Shown here: positions 1 through 6,122 of the stretch, in pieces | How positions within the stretch are numbered: the stretch's first letter is position 1 | Layout of the letters: each line of letters starts with the position of its first letter | From: CAYSHJ01 sp964589725 | Lineage (GTDB): Bacteria > Planctomycetota > Planctomycetia > Planctomycetales > Planctomycetaceae | NCBI GenBank assembly: GCA_964589725.1 | Contig: CAZPUJ010000724.1 | Coordinates: 1-6,177 of the forward strand | Length of the DNA: 6,177 nucleotides | Reading direction: 5' to 3' | Made by a program: the position numbers and the translations under genes | Notes under the pieces: model-generated | What the model saw: only the letters and a program-made list of their open reading frames with translations | The model's database searches: none | Told to the model about the DNA's origin: nothing

Positions 1-1380
1 CGATTCGTCGGCTTGCTGATCTTCGCCGCGATGATGTTCGTCGTGTTTCAGGCAATCTATTCATGGTCCGAGCCGCTGATGGGGATCTTCGAAGTCGCTC
101 AATCTTGGGCTGCCGGTTTAGTAGCTTCACTGATTCCACCGGGCACATTCCGCAGTTTGCTGACCGATGGTGTCATTGCCGGCGTCGGTGGCGTGTTGGT
201 CTTTGTGCCGCAGATCGCGATGCTGTTTCTATTCATCGCGTTGCTGGAGGACTGCGGTTACCTCGCGCGCGCTGCGTTTCTGATGGACAAGCTGATGTCG
301 AAAGTCGGATTGAACGGCAAATCGTTCGTGCCGTTGATGACGTCGTATGCCTGCGCGATTCCCGGCATCATGGCCACGCGAGTTATCGAAGATCGTAGAG
401 CAAGACTGGCGACAATTGTGGTCGCGCCGTTGATGAGTTGCTCCGCGCGATTGCCCGTATATTCGCTCTTCATTTCGCTATTCATTCCGGATGTGCGATT
501 ACTCGGCCCAATCGGCCAGCGCGGTTTGGTGCTGTTTGCGATGTACAGCCTGGGTGCGGTCGTCGCGGTGCCGGTCGCGTGGTTGCTTCGGAAAACCGCC
601 TTTCACGGCGAGACACCGCCGTTCATCATGGAGCTTCCCGCGTACAAATGGCCTTCGCCCTGGATCGTGGTCAGCCGTGTGTGGGATCGCGTGATGGCTT
701 TCGTCACGCGAGCGGGCACGTTGATCTTCGCTGCCGCGATCATTGTCTGGGCGGGTAGCTATTTCCCGGCCGATCACTCGCAAGAGTTCACGATGCAACG
801 ACAGCTTGAACAGCGAGAGGTCGAATTCACGGAGCAGTTGCAGTGTCGCTCGGATCTTGATTCCGAGGACGCGTCGCAGCGAGGCGAACTGGATGATCTC
901 AATGAGCAGTTGCGGCCGATTGACAATGCTCGCGATGAGCTCAATCGACTGCGAGCAAATTTGATCGAGCAAAGTTTGGTCGGTCGGCTGGGACGCCTGA
1001 TCGAGCCGGTTGTTCGACCGCTCGGTTGGGACTGGAAGATTGGAGTCAGCACGCTGCTGTCGTTTCCGGCGCGGGAATTGGTCATCACGAATCTCGGCGT
1101 GATTTATGGACTTGGCCAGCACATCGACGAGAATGATTCGCGGTTGAAGGACCAGATTCAAGACGCGACGTGGCCGGACGGTCGCAAGGTTTATGGGGTG
1201 CCGGTCGCGCTGTCGGTGATGGTATTTTTCGCCTTGTGTGCTCAGTGTGCCGCGACACTGGTGACGATTCGCCGCGAAACCAACTCGTGGCGCTGGCCGA
1301 TCATCACATTCAGTTACATGACGGCATTGGCCTACGTGGGAGCGTTGATCACGTATCAGCTTGCGATTCGGTGGGTTTAG
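1..1380 (+). CDS. feoB: Ferrous iron transport protein B, C-terminal membrane part (5' partial)
   Basis: This is the membrane permease half of FeoB, which moves Fe(II) across the inner membrane. The frame is open from base 1, so the start and the N-terminal G-protein domain lie outside the window; 459 residues are present against roughly 700-800 for the family. Family hallmarks seen here are a gate segment rich in GVGG and ALLEDCGYLARAAF (about 181-280), a PGIMATR block preceded by a conserved Cys (codon 352-354), MSCSARLPVY with a second Cys (439-441), SFPARELVI (1060-1083), and a late membrane segment FALCAQCAATL with Cys codons at 1237 and 1246, followed by IRRET. Many hydrophobic segments fit a polytopic protein. 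Oddity: a charged, Gln/Glu/Arg/Leu-rich stretch of about 64 residues (about 781-972), likely coiled coil, sits between SYFPADHS and the conserved GRLGRLIEPV segment. Identification is secure; the role of the insertion is unknown. Confidence 0.96.
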   Translation, partial: RFVGLLIFAAMMFVVFQAIYSWSEPLMGIFEVAQSWAAGLVASLIPPGTFRSLLTDGVIAGVGGVLVFVPQIAMLFLFIALLEDCGYLARAAFLMDKLMSKVGLNGKSFVPLMTSYACAIPGIMATRVIEDRRARLATIVVAPLMSCSARLPVYSLFISLFIPDVRLLGPIGQRGLVLFAMYSLGAVVAVPVAWLLRKTAFHGETPPFIMELPAYKWPSPWIVVSRVWDRVMAFVTRAGTLIFAAAIIVWAGSYFPADHSQEFTMQRQLEQREVEFTEQLQCRSDLDSEDASQRGELDDLNEQLRPIDNARDELNRLRANLIEQSLVGRLGRLIEPVVRPLGWDWKIGVSTLLSFPARELVITNLGVIYGLGQHIDENDSRLKDQIQDATWPDGRKVYGVPVALSVMVFFALCAQCAATLVTIRRETNSWRWPIITFSYMTALAYVGALITYQLAIRWV

Positions 1381-1444
1381 CGTCATCGTGACTGACGCTG
1401 CCAGTGTCCGCGGCAGATGCCAGCGGCGTTGGCCACGATCTTGT

Positions 1445-1450
1445 GAGGTG
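1445..1450 (+). promoter_or_regulatory. Ribosome binding site choosing the ATG at 1458
   Basis: GAGGTG lies 7 bases before the ATG at 1458. An in-frame GTG at 1404 has no comparable purine-rich site and would add 18 residues of no evident character ahead of the membrane segment. This favours the 1458 start. Confidence 0.55.
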
Positions 1451-1457
1451 GCTTGCC

Positions 1458-1673
1458 ATGACCGAACTCGACGGACAACTGCTGGCGACCTTGGCCTGCG
1501 TGGCTGTCGCTGTCGTCGTGCTCTGCCGCCGAGCAATCGCGTGGTGGCGAGGCCAATCGACCGGCGGCTGCGGTGGTTGTTCCAGCGGCTGCGGATCGAG
1601 CAGTTCCTCCGACCAGCTAAAATTGAAACACTCGCTGCCGGTATTGGGTGAGCATCCCAATGATTCGAACTAA
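1458..1673 (+). CDS. FeoB-associated Cys-rich membrane peptide
   Basis: A 71-residue protein starting 77 bases after feoB on the same strand. Residues about 8-30 form one hydrophobic segment (LLATLACVAVAVVVLC) ending in basic and Trp residues (RRAIAWWR), so it is probably a single-pass inner-membrane protein. It is followed by a Gly/Ser/Cys cluster at residues 36-51 with Cys38, Cys41 and Cys45 (CGGCSSGC). Small proteins with this plan, a membrane helix then a GCGGCSGC-like motif, are known to be encoded next to feoB (FeoB-associated Cys-rich family). By inference the Cys cluster may bind iron or tune FeoB; no mechanism can be read from the sequence. The C-terminal 20 residues are polar and unremarkable. 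An alternative GTG start at 1404 exists. Likely co-transcribed with feoB. Confidence 0.8.
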   Translation: MTELDGQLLATLACVAVAVVVLCRRAIAWWRGQSTGGCGGCSSGCGSSSSSDQLKLKHSLPVLGEHPNDSN

Positions 1674-1700
1674 TTACGAAAGCGCACGTTTGTAATTCCG

Positions 1701-1747
1701 GTCCCCTCTCCCGCCCGCTTCGGGGGGAGAGGGTTAGGGTGAGGGGG
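1701..1747. repeat. GC-rich hairpin, probable dispersed intergenic repeat
   Basis: Arms 1704-1712 (CCCTCTCCC) and 1725-1733 (GGGAGAGGG) pair perfectly. Inside them CCCG (1714-1717) pairs with CGGG (1721-1724) around a CTT loop, leaving only G1713 bulged, so 13 base pairs form. A tail reading TTAGGGTGAGGGGG follows. From memory, this CCCTCTCCC/GGGAGAGGGTTAGGGTGAGGG pattern recurs between genes in various bacterial genomes, planctomycetes among them; only one copy is in this window. It starts 27 bases after the Cys-rich peptide gene. No T-run follows, so it is not a classic intrinsic terminator, though it could protect or end the feo transcript. Confidence 0.6.
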
Positions 1748-1806
1748 CTTTCGAGTCGAGAGGCGGCCGATGACGAGTGGTTGTCTTGGCAAGAGGTTGT
1801 GCTGCG

Positions 1807-2238
1807 ATGACGGCTTTAGATCCAATTGGCACGATGAGTCTGGCCGACGTCGTCCGCCGATGCGATGAAGTGCTCGCGCACGCCTGGATGGTGCGGACCT
1901 TTATCAAGCACTGCGAGGAAGTCGACGATTACCCGGAACTGATGGAGATCGTGCGGTCGGTGTTCGACATCTCGCGAGCGTTGGAAACCCGACTTACGGA
2001 TCACGTGGCCTACTTGCGGATGCTGCAAAAGAAACTTGGCAAACTCCGCAAGGCGGCCGATAAGTTTCAGGTCGACGCGCTGCGAGCTTCGACCCACACC
2101 AACTTCCAACAAGCCGTGAAATCCATCCTCGTCTGCGTCCGCGAGCTGGAGTTGTTATTGTCTCGCGGCCAAGAGTTGTTAGCCGCGTGGCCCCCCTCTC
2201 GAATCACGGCGCCTACCGACGAATCAGCTGATGAATGA
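1807..2238 (+). CDS. Helical protein of unknown function, first gene of the VWA unit
   Basis: I do not recognise a named family. The product is 143 residues from ATG 1807, with a purine-rich AAGAGG at 1791-1796 upstream (10-base spacing). A GTG at 1777 would add 10 residues and an ATG at 1834 would remove 9. The sequence is almost entirely predicted amphipathic helix: a first helix around SLADVVRRCDEVLAHAW, a segment VDDYPELMEIVRSVFDISRALE, a basic helix MLQKKLGKLRKAADKF, and a Leu-rich helix ELELLLSRGQELLAAW, then a short polar acidic tail. There is no signal peptide, membrane helix or nucleotide-binding motif, so it is probably cytoplasmic. Its stop is 23 bases before the next start, pointing to one transcript with the SecA-like and VWA genes. 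A helical-bundle adaptor or scaffold role is possible but only inferred from shape and context. Confidence 0.75.
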   Translation: MTALDPIGTMSLADVVRRCDEVLAHAWMVRTFIKHCEEVDDYPELMEIVRSVFDISRALETRLTDHVAYLRMLQKKLGKLRKAADKFQVDALRASTHTNFQQAVKSILVCVRELELLLSRGQELLAAWPPSRITAPTDESADE

Positions 2239-2261
2239 GAGTGTGAAACCGGGAGTCAGCG

Positions 2262-2930
2262 ATGTCATTCCTCAATTGGTTTTTTGGGAAGAAAGCACTC
2301 GTCGCATTGCCGGACAGGATTTGGCTCACGAGCGAAGCGGCTTGTGCTGGGTTTCTCGCAGAGCTTGGTGCGCGCCTGGCAAGCGACCGGCTGATCTTCG
2401 TGTTGGCTTACTTTCCTGATCGACTCGCCGAGTTGGAACAGTTGCTGGTAGGAGCGGGCTTGAAATACCGTCCGCTCTCTGGGCCAATCGAGTCGCGAGA
2501 CGCATCTCGCGAGTTCGGTCGTTCGGGACGTGCGGAGATTCTCGTGGGTCTGGCGGAGTTGCTAGTTCCTACCGAACAAGTGGCTGACTCGCCCGATGCG
2601 TCCACGCACATCTCGGTATTGGTCCGAGAGCGGCATCTATTGCGCGGTCACGACGAACGGATCGAGAACTTTGCTGCCGGCTTACCGTACGCGGTCGATG
2701 TTCAGTTTGTTCTGTCGCTTGAGGACGCAATGATGAAGCAGTGTTGTGGCGACTGGGTCACCTCAACTCTGCGCCGGTTGGGAATGGACGAGTCGGAGGC
2801 CCTCGAAAGCAACATGGTGGCGAGACGGATCAAGGCCGCACAGCGCAAAACTGAATGGAGTTGTACGGAGCGCATCAGACCGGCACGAAGCGCCGCGGAT
2901 TGGTTGACGAACAACATCTTCCAGCACTGA
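2262..2930 (+). CDS. Stand-alone degenerate SecA motor-2-like protein
   Basis: A 222-residue soluble protein; GGGAG (2251-2255) sits 6 bases before the ATG. Residues about 148-199 follow the end of the SecA second motor domain and start of its helical scaffold: FVLSLEDAMM (149-158), LRRLGM (170-175), then E-A-x-E, MV and AQRKTE (193-198), matching remembered SecA text such as FYLSMEDALMR, RKLGM and AQRKVE. Residues 118-132 (SVLVRERHLLRGHDE) resemble the SecA segment GTERHESRRID, and residues about 16-72 resemble the start of motor 2 (a DRIWLT helix, IFVLAYFPDRLAELEQLL like VLVGT-SIE-SE-L). What is missing is telling: no motor 1 or Walker motifs, no GRGTD where motif V should be (about 92-104), and no GRSGRQGD arginine-finger motif (about 134-146). 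It is therefore unlikely to hydrolyse ATP and far too short for SecA (usually over 800 residues). The open frame and operon spacing (23 bases before, 17 after) argue for a retained gene rather than a decaying fragment. Function unknown. Confidence that it is a gene is high; the SecA relationship is moderately sure. Confidence 0.72.
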   Translation: MSFLNWFFGKKALVALPDRIWLTSEAACAGFLAELGARLASDRLIFVLAYFPDRLAELEQLLVGAGLKYRPLSGPIESRDASREFGRSGRAEILVGLAELLVPTEQVADSPDASTHISVLVRERHLLRGHDERIENFAAGLPYAVDVQFVLSLEDAMMKQCCGDWVTSTLRRLGMDESEALESNMVARRIKAAQRKTEWSCTERIRPARSAADWLTNNIFQH

Positions 2931-2947
2931 ATCGGCAGGTCCAACTT

Positions 2948-4084
2948 ATGTCCACCTTCGAATACTCCCGCTGGGACGGCACACAGGCGTTTTCGCCGCA
3001 GTCGGCGGATGAGTTGTTTGATCATTTCAGCCAATACTTACTGGAGTACGGTGACGATGTGCTCGATAACCTGGATCGTTGGGAAGAAGAACATCCCGGC
3101 TTGATCGAGCTGCTGAAGAAGCAAGGCTACATCGACAAGGACGAACATGGCCGCTACCGCATCACGCCCCGCGGGCTGCGGCGGGTCGAGACAAAGTCGC
3201 TGGAGCAACTTTTCGACGTCCGTCGCAAAGATCAACTCGGCAAACACGACACGGAGCATCGCGGCGTCGGGCAGACCGTTCATGAGGAATCAAAGCCATA
3301 CGAGTTCGGCGATCCGGTCGCAAATCTCAACCTGCACGAGACGCTGCGAAACGCTTTGCAACGTCGTGGCGGTGGGACTCCGGTGGAGATCGTGGCCGAT
3401 GACCTCGTGGTCTACGATACGGAGTACCAAACGAACTGTGCGACCGTCGTGTTGATCGACATGTCGGGCAGCATGAGCCGCTTTGGAAAGTACGCGCAGG
3501 CGAAACGCGTCGCGCTCGCGCTGCAAGCTCTCGTGCGCGGCCGTTATCAAGGCGACTTTTTGCAGTTCGTTGGCTTTTACTCGTACGCCTCGCCGATGAC
3601 CGAGCGGCAACTGCTCGCGTCGGCCCCCAAGCAAGTCAGCCTGTTCGACCCGTACGTCCACTTGCGGGTGAACATCGATCACCCGCCAAAGTTTGTGCCG
3701 CAACACTTCACGAACATCCAAGCCGGCTTACAGTTCGCCCGCAAGATCCTCAGCAAGCAACCGACCCGCAACAAGCAGATCGTGACGATCACCGACGGCG
3801 AGCCGACAGCGCATCTCGAAGGCCGCGACGTGCTGTTAATCTACCCGCCGTCGGAGAAGACCGCTCGCGCGACGCTGGTCGAGGCTCGTCGCTGTGCCAG
3901 CGAGGGGATTCATCTCGCCAGCTTCGCGCTGATCGACGACTACTTTTACCTCGACCTCGTTAACTTCGTGCAACGCATGGCCGAAGTCTCCGGCGGCGTC
4001 GCGGCCTACTGCAACGCGGAAGACTTGGGCAACATGGTGATCGAGAGTTTTCAGAACGGCCGCCGAAAGCGACGACCGGTGTGA
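2948..4084 (+). CDS. VWA domain protein with intact MIDAS site
   Basis: A 378-residue, apparently cytoplasmic protein with no signal peptide or membrane helix. The N-terminal 90 residues contain a helical part and a winged-helix-like stretch (LIELLKKQGYIDKD, then YRITPRGLRRV, about 52-80). The VWA domain spans about 165-365: strand VVLIDMSGSMS with D171, S173 and S175 of the DxSxS metal-binding motif, Thr255 in HFTNIQAGL as the likely second-loop threonine, and ITDGEP with D283. All expected metal ligands are present. The basic tail GRRKRRPV is notable. VWA proteins of this build usually pair with a MoxR/ChlI-type AAA+ ATPase to remodel or insert cofactors into target proteins; no such ATPase is in the window. 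The ATG at 2948 has AGG at 2937-2939 and leaves 17 bases after the SecA-like gene; an upstream in-frame start at 2855 would overlap that gene by 76 bases and is less likely. Confidence 0.9.
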   Translation: MSTFEYSRWDGTQAFSPQSADELFDHFSQYLLEYGDDVLDNLDRWEEEHPGLIELLKKQGYIDKDEHGRYRITPRGLRRVETKSLEQLFDVRRKDQLGKHDTEHRGVGQTVHEESKPYEFGDPVANLNLHETLRNALQRRGGGTPVEIVADDLVVYDTEYQTNCATVVLIDMSGSMSRFGKYAQAKRVALALQALVRGRYQGDFLQFVGFYSYASPMTERQLLASAPKQVSLFDPYVHLRVNIDHPPKFVPQHFTNIQAGLQFARKILSKQPTRNKQIVTITDGEPTAHLEGRDVLLIYPPSEKTARATLVEARRCASEGIHLASFALIDDYFYLDLVNFVQRMAEVSGGVAAYCNAEDLGNMVIESFQNGRRKRRPV

Positions 4085-4117
4085 TGTGCCGCACCCTCCG
4101 CAAGTGGAGTTCATGCC

Positions 4118-5050
4118 TTACTTGAGGAGGTTCTGCATCATCATGATCGCGGCCGGTCCGACCAGCACGACGAAGATTCCCGGAAAGATGAAGAGCACCA
4201 GGGGGAACAGCATTTGAACTGCTGTTTTCTGAGCTCGTTCTTCCGCTTGTTGCCGGCGTTTCGTCCGCATGGTGTCGGACTGGACTCGCAGGGCAGGACC
4301 AACCGACGAGCCGAAGCGTTCAGCGTTGATGAGCGTGGCCACCAGCGAACGGACGTCGTCGACACCCGTGCGCAGGCCCATTTCGCGAAGGCAATCGCGG
4401 CGCGGTTTGCCCATTTGGAGATGCATGTTGCAACGGTCGAACTCGCTGCAAATATCCGGCGCCGTCTCCGCGAGTTCTTCCGACACGCGACGCATGCCGG
4501 CGTCGAGCCCCAGTCCCGCCTCGACGCAAACCACCAGCAGGTCCAAAGAATCCGGCAACTGCATAAAGATCCTGTCCTGGCGTCCGCTCTTGATCAGCGT
4601 CAGGACCACTTCCGGAATGTAGAACCCCACCGCGGCCCCACCCAGGACGCCACACCAACCATTCATCGTGAAGCCCCACACGCTGAATCCGGTGGCGGCG
4701 CCGGCCACGCTGAAAACACCCAATAACAGCAGTTTGATCGTCAAGAAAACCGACGCCGCGTTCGGGCTGAGAAAGCCGGCGTTGGCCAACCGCAGTTTCA
4801 GATTATTCCGTTCGACTTCACTCTTGGGCGTGAGCGCTTGCGAGAGCTTGGGCGCCGCCTTTTCGAGCGTCGCGGCCATGCCCGTCTTTTTTTTCGCCAG
4901 CTTTTCCTTGTCGCGCAGCGTGGGGTCTCGGAGCTCTTCGAGCCGTTCCAGAGTTCGCGACTTGCGAGAACTCATGATTGACAGAAAGCCCAGCACCACG
5001 CAGGTGATGAAGCCGAAGATCGCCCACGGCAGGATCTGCATAATGTCCAT
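4118..5050 (-). CDS. tadC: Tad secretion inner-membrane platform protein TadC (GspF family)
   Basis: A 310-residue type II secretion F-family protein of the TadC type, which with TadB forms the inner-membrane platform for Flp/Tad pilus assembly. An N-terminal membrane helix (about 6-26) is followed by a charged cytoplasmic stretch, two membrane helices (about 99-122 and 131-153), the T2SSF domain (about 163-290) starting with the family-typical LPDSLDLLVVCVEAGLGLDAG and containing INAERFGSSVGPAL, and a C-terminal hydrophobic helix with PLVLFIFPGIFVVLVGPA (about 283-300). Start choice: GGAG (minus strand, at 5057-5060) is 6 bases before the ATG at 5050; a second ATG three codons in is possible. 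It follows tadB by 28 bases, so it is translated from the same message. An eight-A run (4887-4894 on the plus strand) encodes the KKK near residue 54. Confidence 0.93.
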   Translation of the reverse strand: MDIMQILPWAIFGFITCVVLGFLSIMSSRKSRTLERLEELRDPTLRDKEKLAKKKTGMAATLEKAAPKLSQALTPKSEVERNNLKLRLANAGFLSPNAASVFLTIKLLLLGVFSVAGAATGFSVWGFTMNGWCGVLGGAAVGFYIPEVVLTLIKSGRQDRIFMQLPDSLDLLVVCVEAGLGLDAGMRRVSEELAETAPDICSEFDRCNMHLQMGKPRRDCLREMGLRTGVDDVRSLVATLINAERFGSSVGPALRVQSDTMRTKRRQQAEERAQKTAVQMLFPLVLFIFPGIFVVLVGPAAIMMMQNLLK

Positions 5051-5078
5051 GATATACTCCGAGCATCTCCGTCTTTTT

Positions 5079-6047
5079 TCAGACTTTGATGTTGATGATC
5101 TTCTTGATCACGAAGGCACCAATGATCTGCATGATGACGGCCCCAAAGACCATCTTGCGGCCGTTCTCGTCGGTGAACAGCAACATCACATATTCGGGGT
5201 TCAGCGCGTACACGGCGATGAACAGTCCCAGGGGCAACGCCATCAGGACGATGCCGCTCAGGCGTCCCTCGGCGGTCAAAGCCGACACGAGGCCAATGAT
5301 TTTGAACCGTTCGCGGATGATGTGCGCGATCTTGTCGAGAATCTCCGCGAGGTCTCCGCCAGCCTGCTTCTGAATCGCCACCGCCGTCACAAAGAACTTG
5401 AGATCCATGTTCGGCATCCGCTTGAGCATGCTCTTCAGAGCCTTGTCGATCGGAACGCCGAGGTTCTGTTCCTCGAAAGCCATCGCGAACTCCGTGGAGA
5501 TGGGAGTGGGCATCTCTTCCGAGATCACGTTCAGCGCCGACGCCAAGCTGTGGCCGGCACGCAGAGCTCGGCCAATCAAACCCATCGCGTCGGGCAACTG
5601 CATGCCAAATCGTTTGAAACGACTGCGGCGACGCCACCAAACCCAAATCGCCGGCAGGCTGCCGACGAACATTCCGCACACGGGGTACAGAGGTTTTGGC
5701 AGCCTCAAGACGAAGCCCGCCAACGCACCTAACCCCATTCCCGCCAGAATCAGGCACAGGAACATTTCCTGAGAGACCGGGCAGTTCGCTTGTTCAAGAT
5801 ACGTGCCTAATCCCGTGAACTTGCGACTCACCTGTTTCATCAGGCTGGATGCCCCGGAGGCCGTTTCCTTCAGAATATCCCCCTTGAATAAGTTTTGGCC
5901 TTCAGACTCTTCCTTGCGGCGGCCGGTCAACGACTCGAGGCGTTGCTCTTCGGACGTCTTGCCAAAATCCTTGGTGACGAGATAAATGCCGGCCACCAAC
6001 GTGGCCACGAACACGAACGCGGCGATGGAGATGAGCCCGATGGACAT
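5079..6047 (-). CDS. tadB: Tad secretion inner-membrane platform protein TadB (GspF family)
   Basis: A 322-residue partner of TadC in the Tad/Flp pilus platform. It has an N-terminal membrane helix (about 3-24), a charged cytoplasmic region (25-90), two hydrophobic segments (about 94-138, ending in Trp and a basic WWRRRSRFKR cluster), the T2SSF domain (about 147-270) with the hallmark QLPDAMGLIGRALRAGHSL, NLGVPIDKAL, and the TadB-typical QKQAGGDLAEILDKIAHIIRER (positions about 226-247), then C-terminal membrane helices (about 263-287 and 299-317). A strong ribosome site AAGGAGT (minus strand, 6055-6061) precedes the ATG. It lies between a probable TadA end (75 bases upstream) and TadC (28 bases downstream), the standard A-B-C order of tad operons. 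Confidence 0.94.
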   Translation of the reverse strand: MSIGLISIAAFVFVATLVAGIYLVTKDFGKTSEEQRLESLTGRRKEESEGQNLFKGDILKETASGASSLMKQVSRKFTGLGTYLEQANCPVSQEMFLCLILAGMGLGALAGFVLRLPKPLYPVCGMFVGSLPAIWVWWRRRSRFKRFGMQLPDAMGLIGRALRAGHSLASALNVISEEMPTPISTEFAMAFEEQNLGVPIDKALKSMLKRMPNMDLKFFVTAVAIQKQAGGDLAEILDKIAHIIRERFKIIGLVSALTAEGRLSGIVLMALPLGLFIAVYALNPEYVMLLFTDENGRKMVFGAVIMQIIGAFVIKKIINIKV

Positions 6048-6083
6048 GAACGTGACTCCTTCGTCAGGAAGGCTTGTGAGAAT

Positions 6084-6111
6084 GTCGACTCGACGGCGTT
6101 GTCGCCGACAA
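6084..6111. other. Paired short palindromes between probable tadA and tadB
   Basis: Two near-contiguous inverted repeats lie in the 75-base gap upstream of tadB: GTCGACTCGAC (6084-6094, 5-base arms about a central C) and TTGTCGCCGACAA (6099-6111, 6-base arms about a central C), with centres 16 bases apart. They could be an operator, an RNA structure controlling tadB, or chance in GC-rich DNA. No known binding site is recognised. Confidence 0.3.
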
Positions 6112-6122
6112 GTCGGAGGTCG

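Noticed and set aside
499..1536. Long open frame (345 codons) on the minus strand across feoB
   Set aside because: It lies antisense to clearly conserved FeoB codons, is rich in Arg/Gln/His as expected of a GC-rich shadow frame, and shows no recognisable domain.
1701..1747. Intrinsic transcription terminator for feoB
   Set aside because: The stem is strong but is followed by TTAGGGTGAGGG rather than a U-run, so it is annotated as a repeat instead.
2855..2947. N-terminal extension of the VWA gene from 2855
   Set aside because: It would overlap the SecA-like gene by 76 bases and adds 31 residues with no domain character; the ATG at 2948 has a plausible ribosome site and fits the operon spacing.
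5071..5084. GTCT-T-run-AGAC as a terminator between tadB and tadC
   Set aside because: The stem is only 4 base pairs, the T/A run is in the loop, and the gap is just 28 bases within an expected operon.
4668..5732. Long open frame (354 codons) on the plus strand opposite tadC/tadB
   Set aside because: It runs antisense to two well-supported genes and has His/Arg/Gln-rich, domain-free composition; a shadow of codon bias.
4972..5757. Open frame (261 codons) on the minus strand overlapping tadB in another frame
   Set aside because: The overlapping TadB frame contains all family motifs; this one has none and is Arg/Gly/Ser biased.
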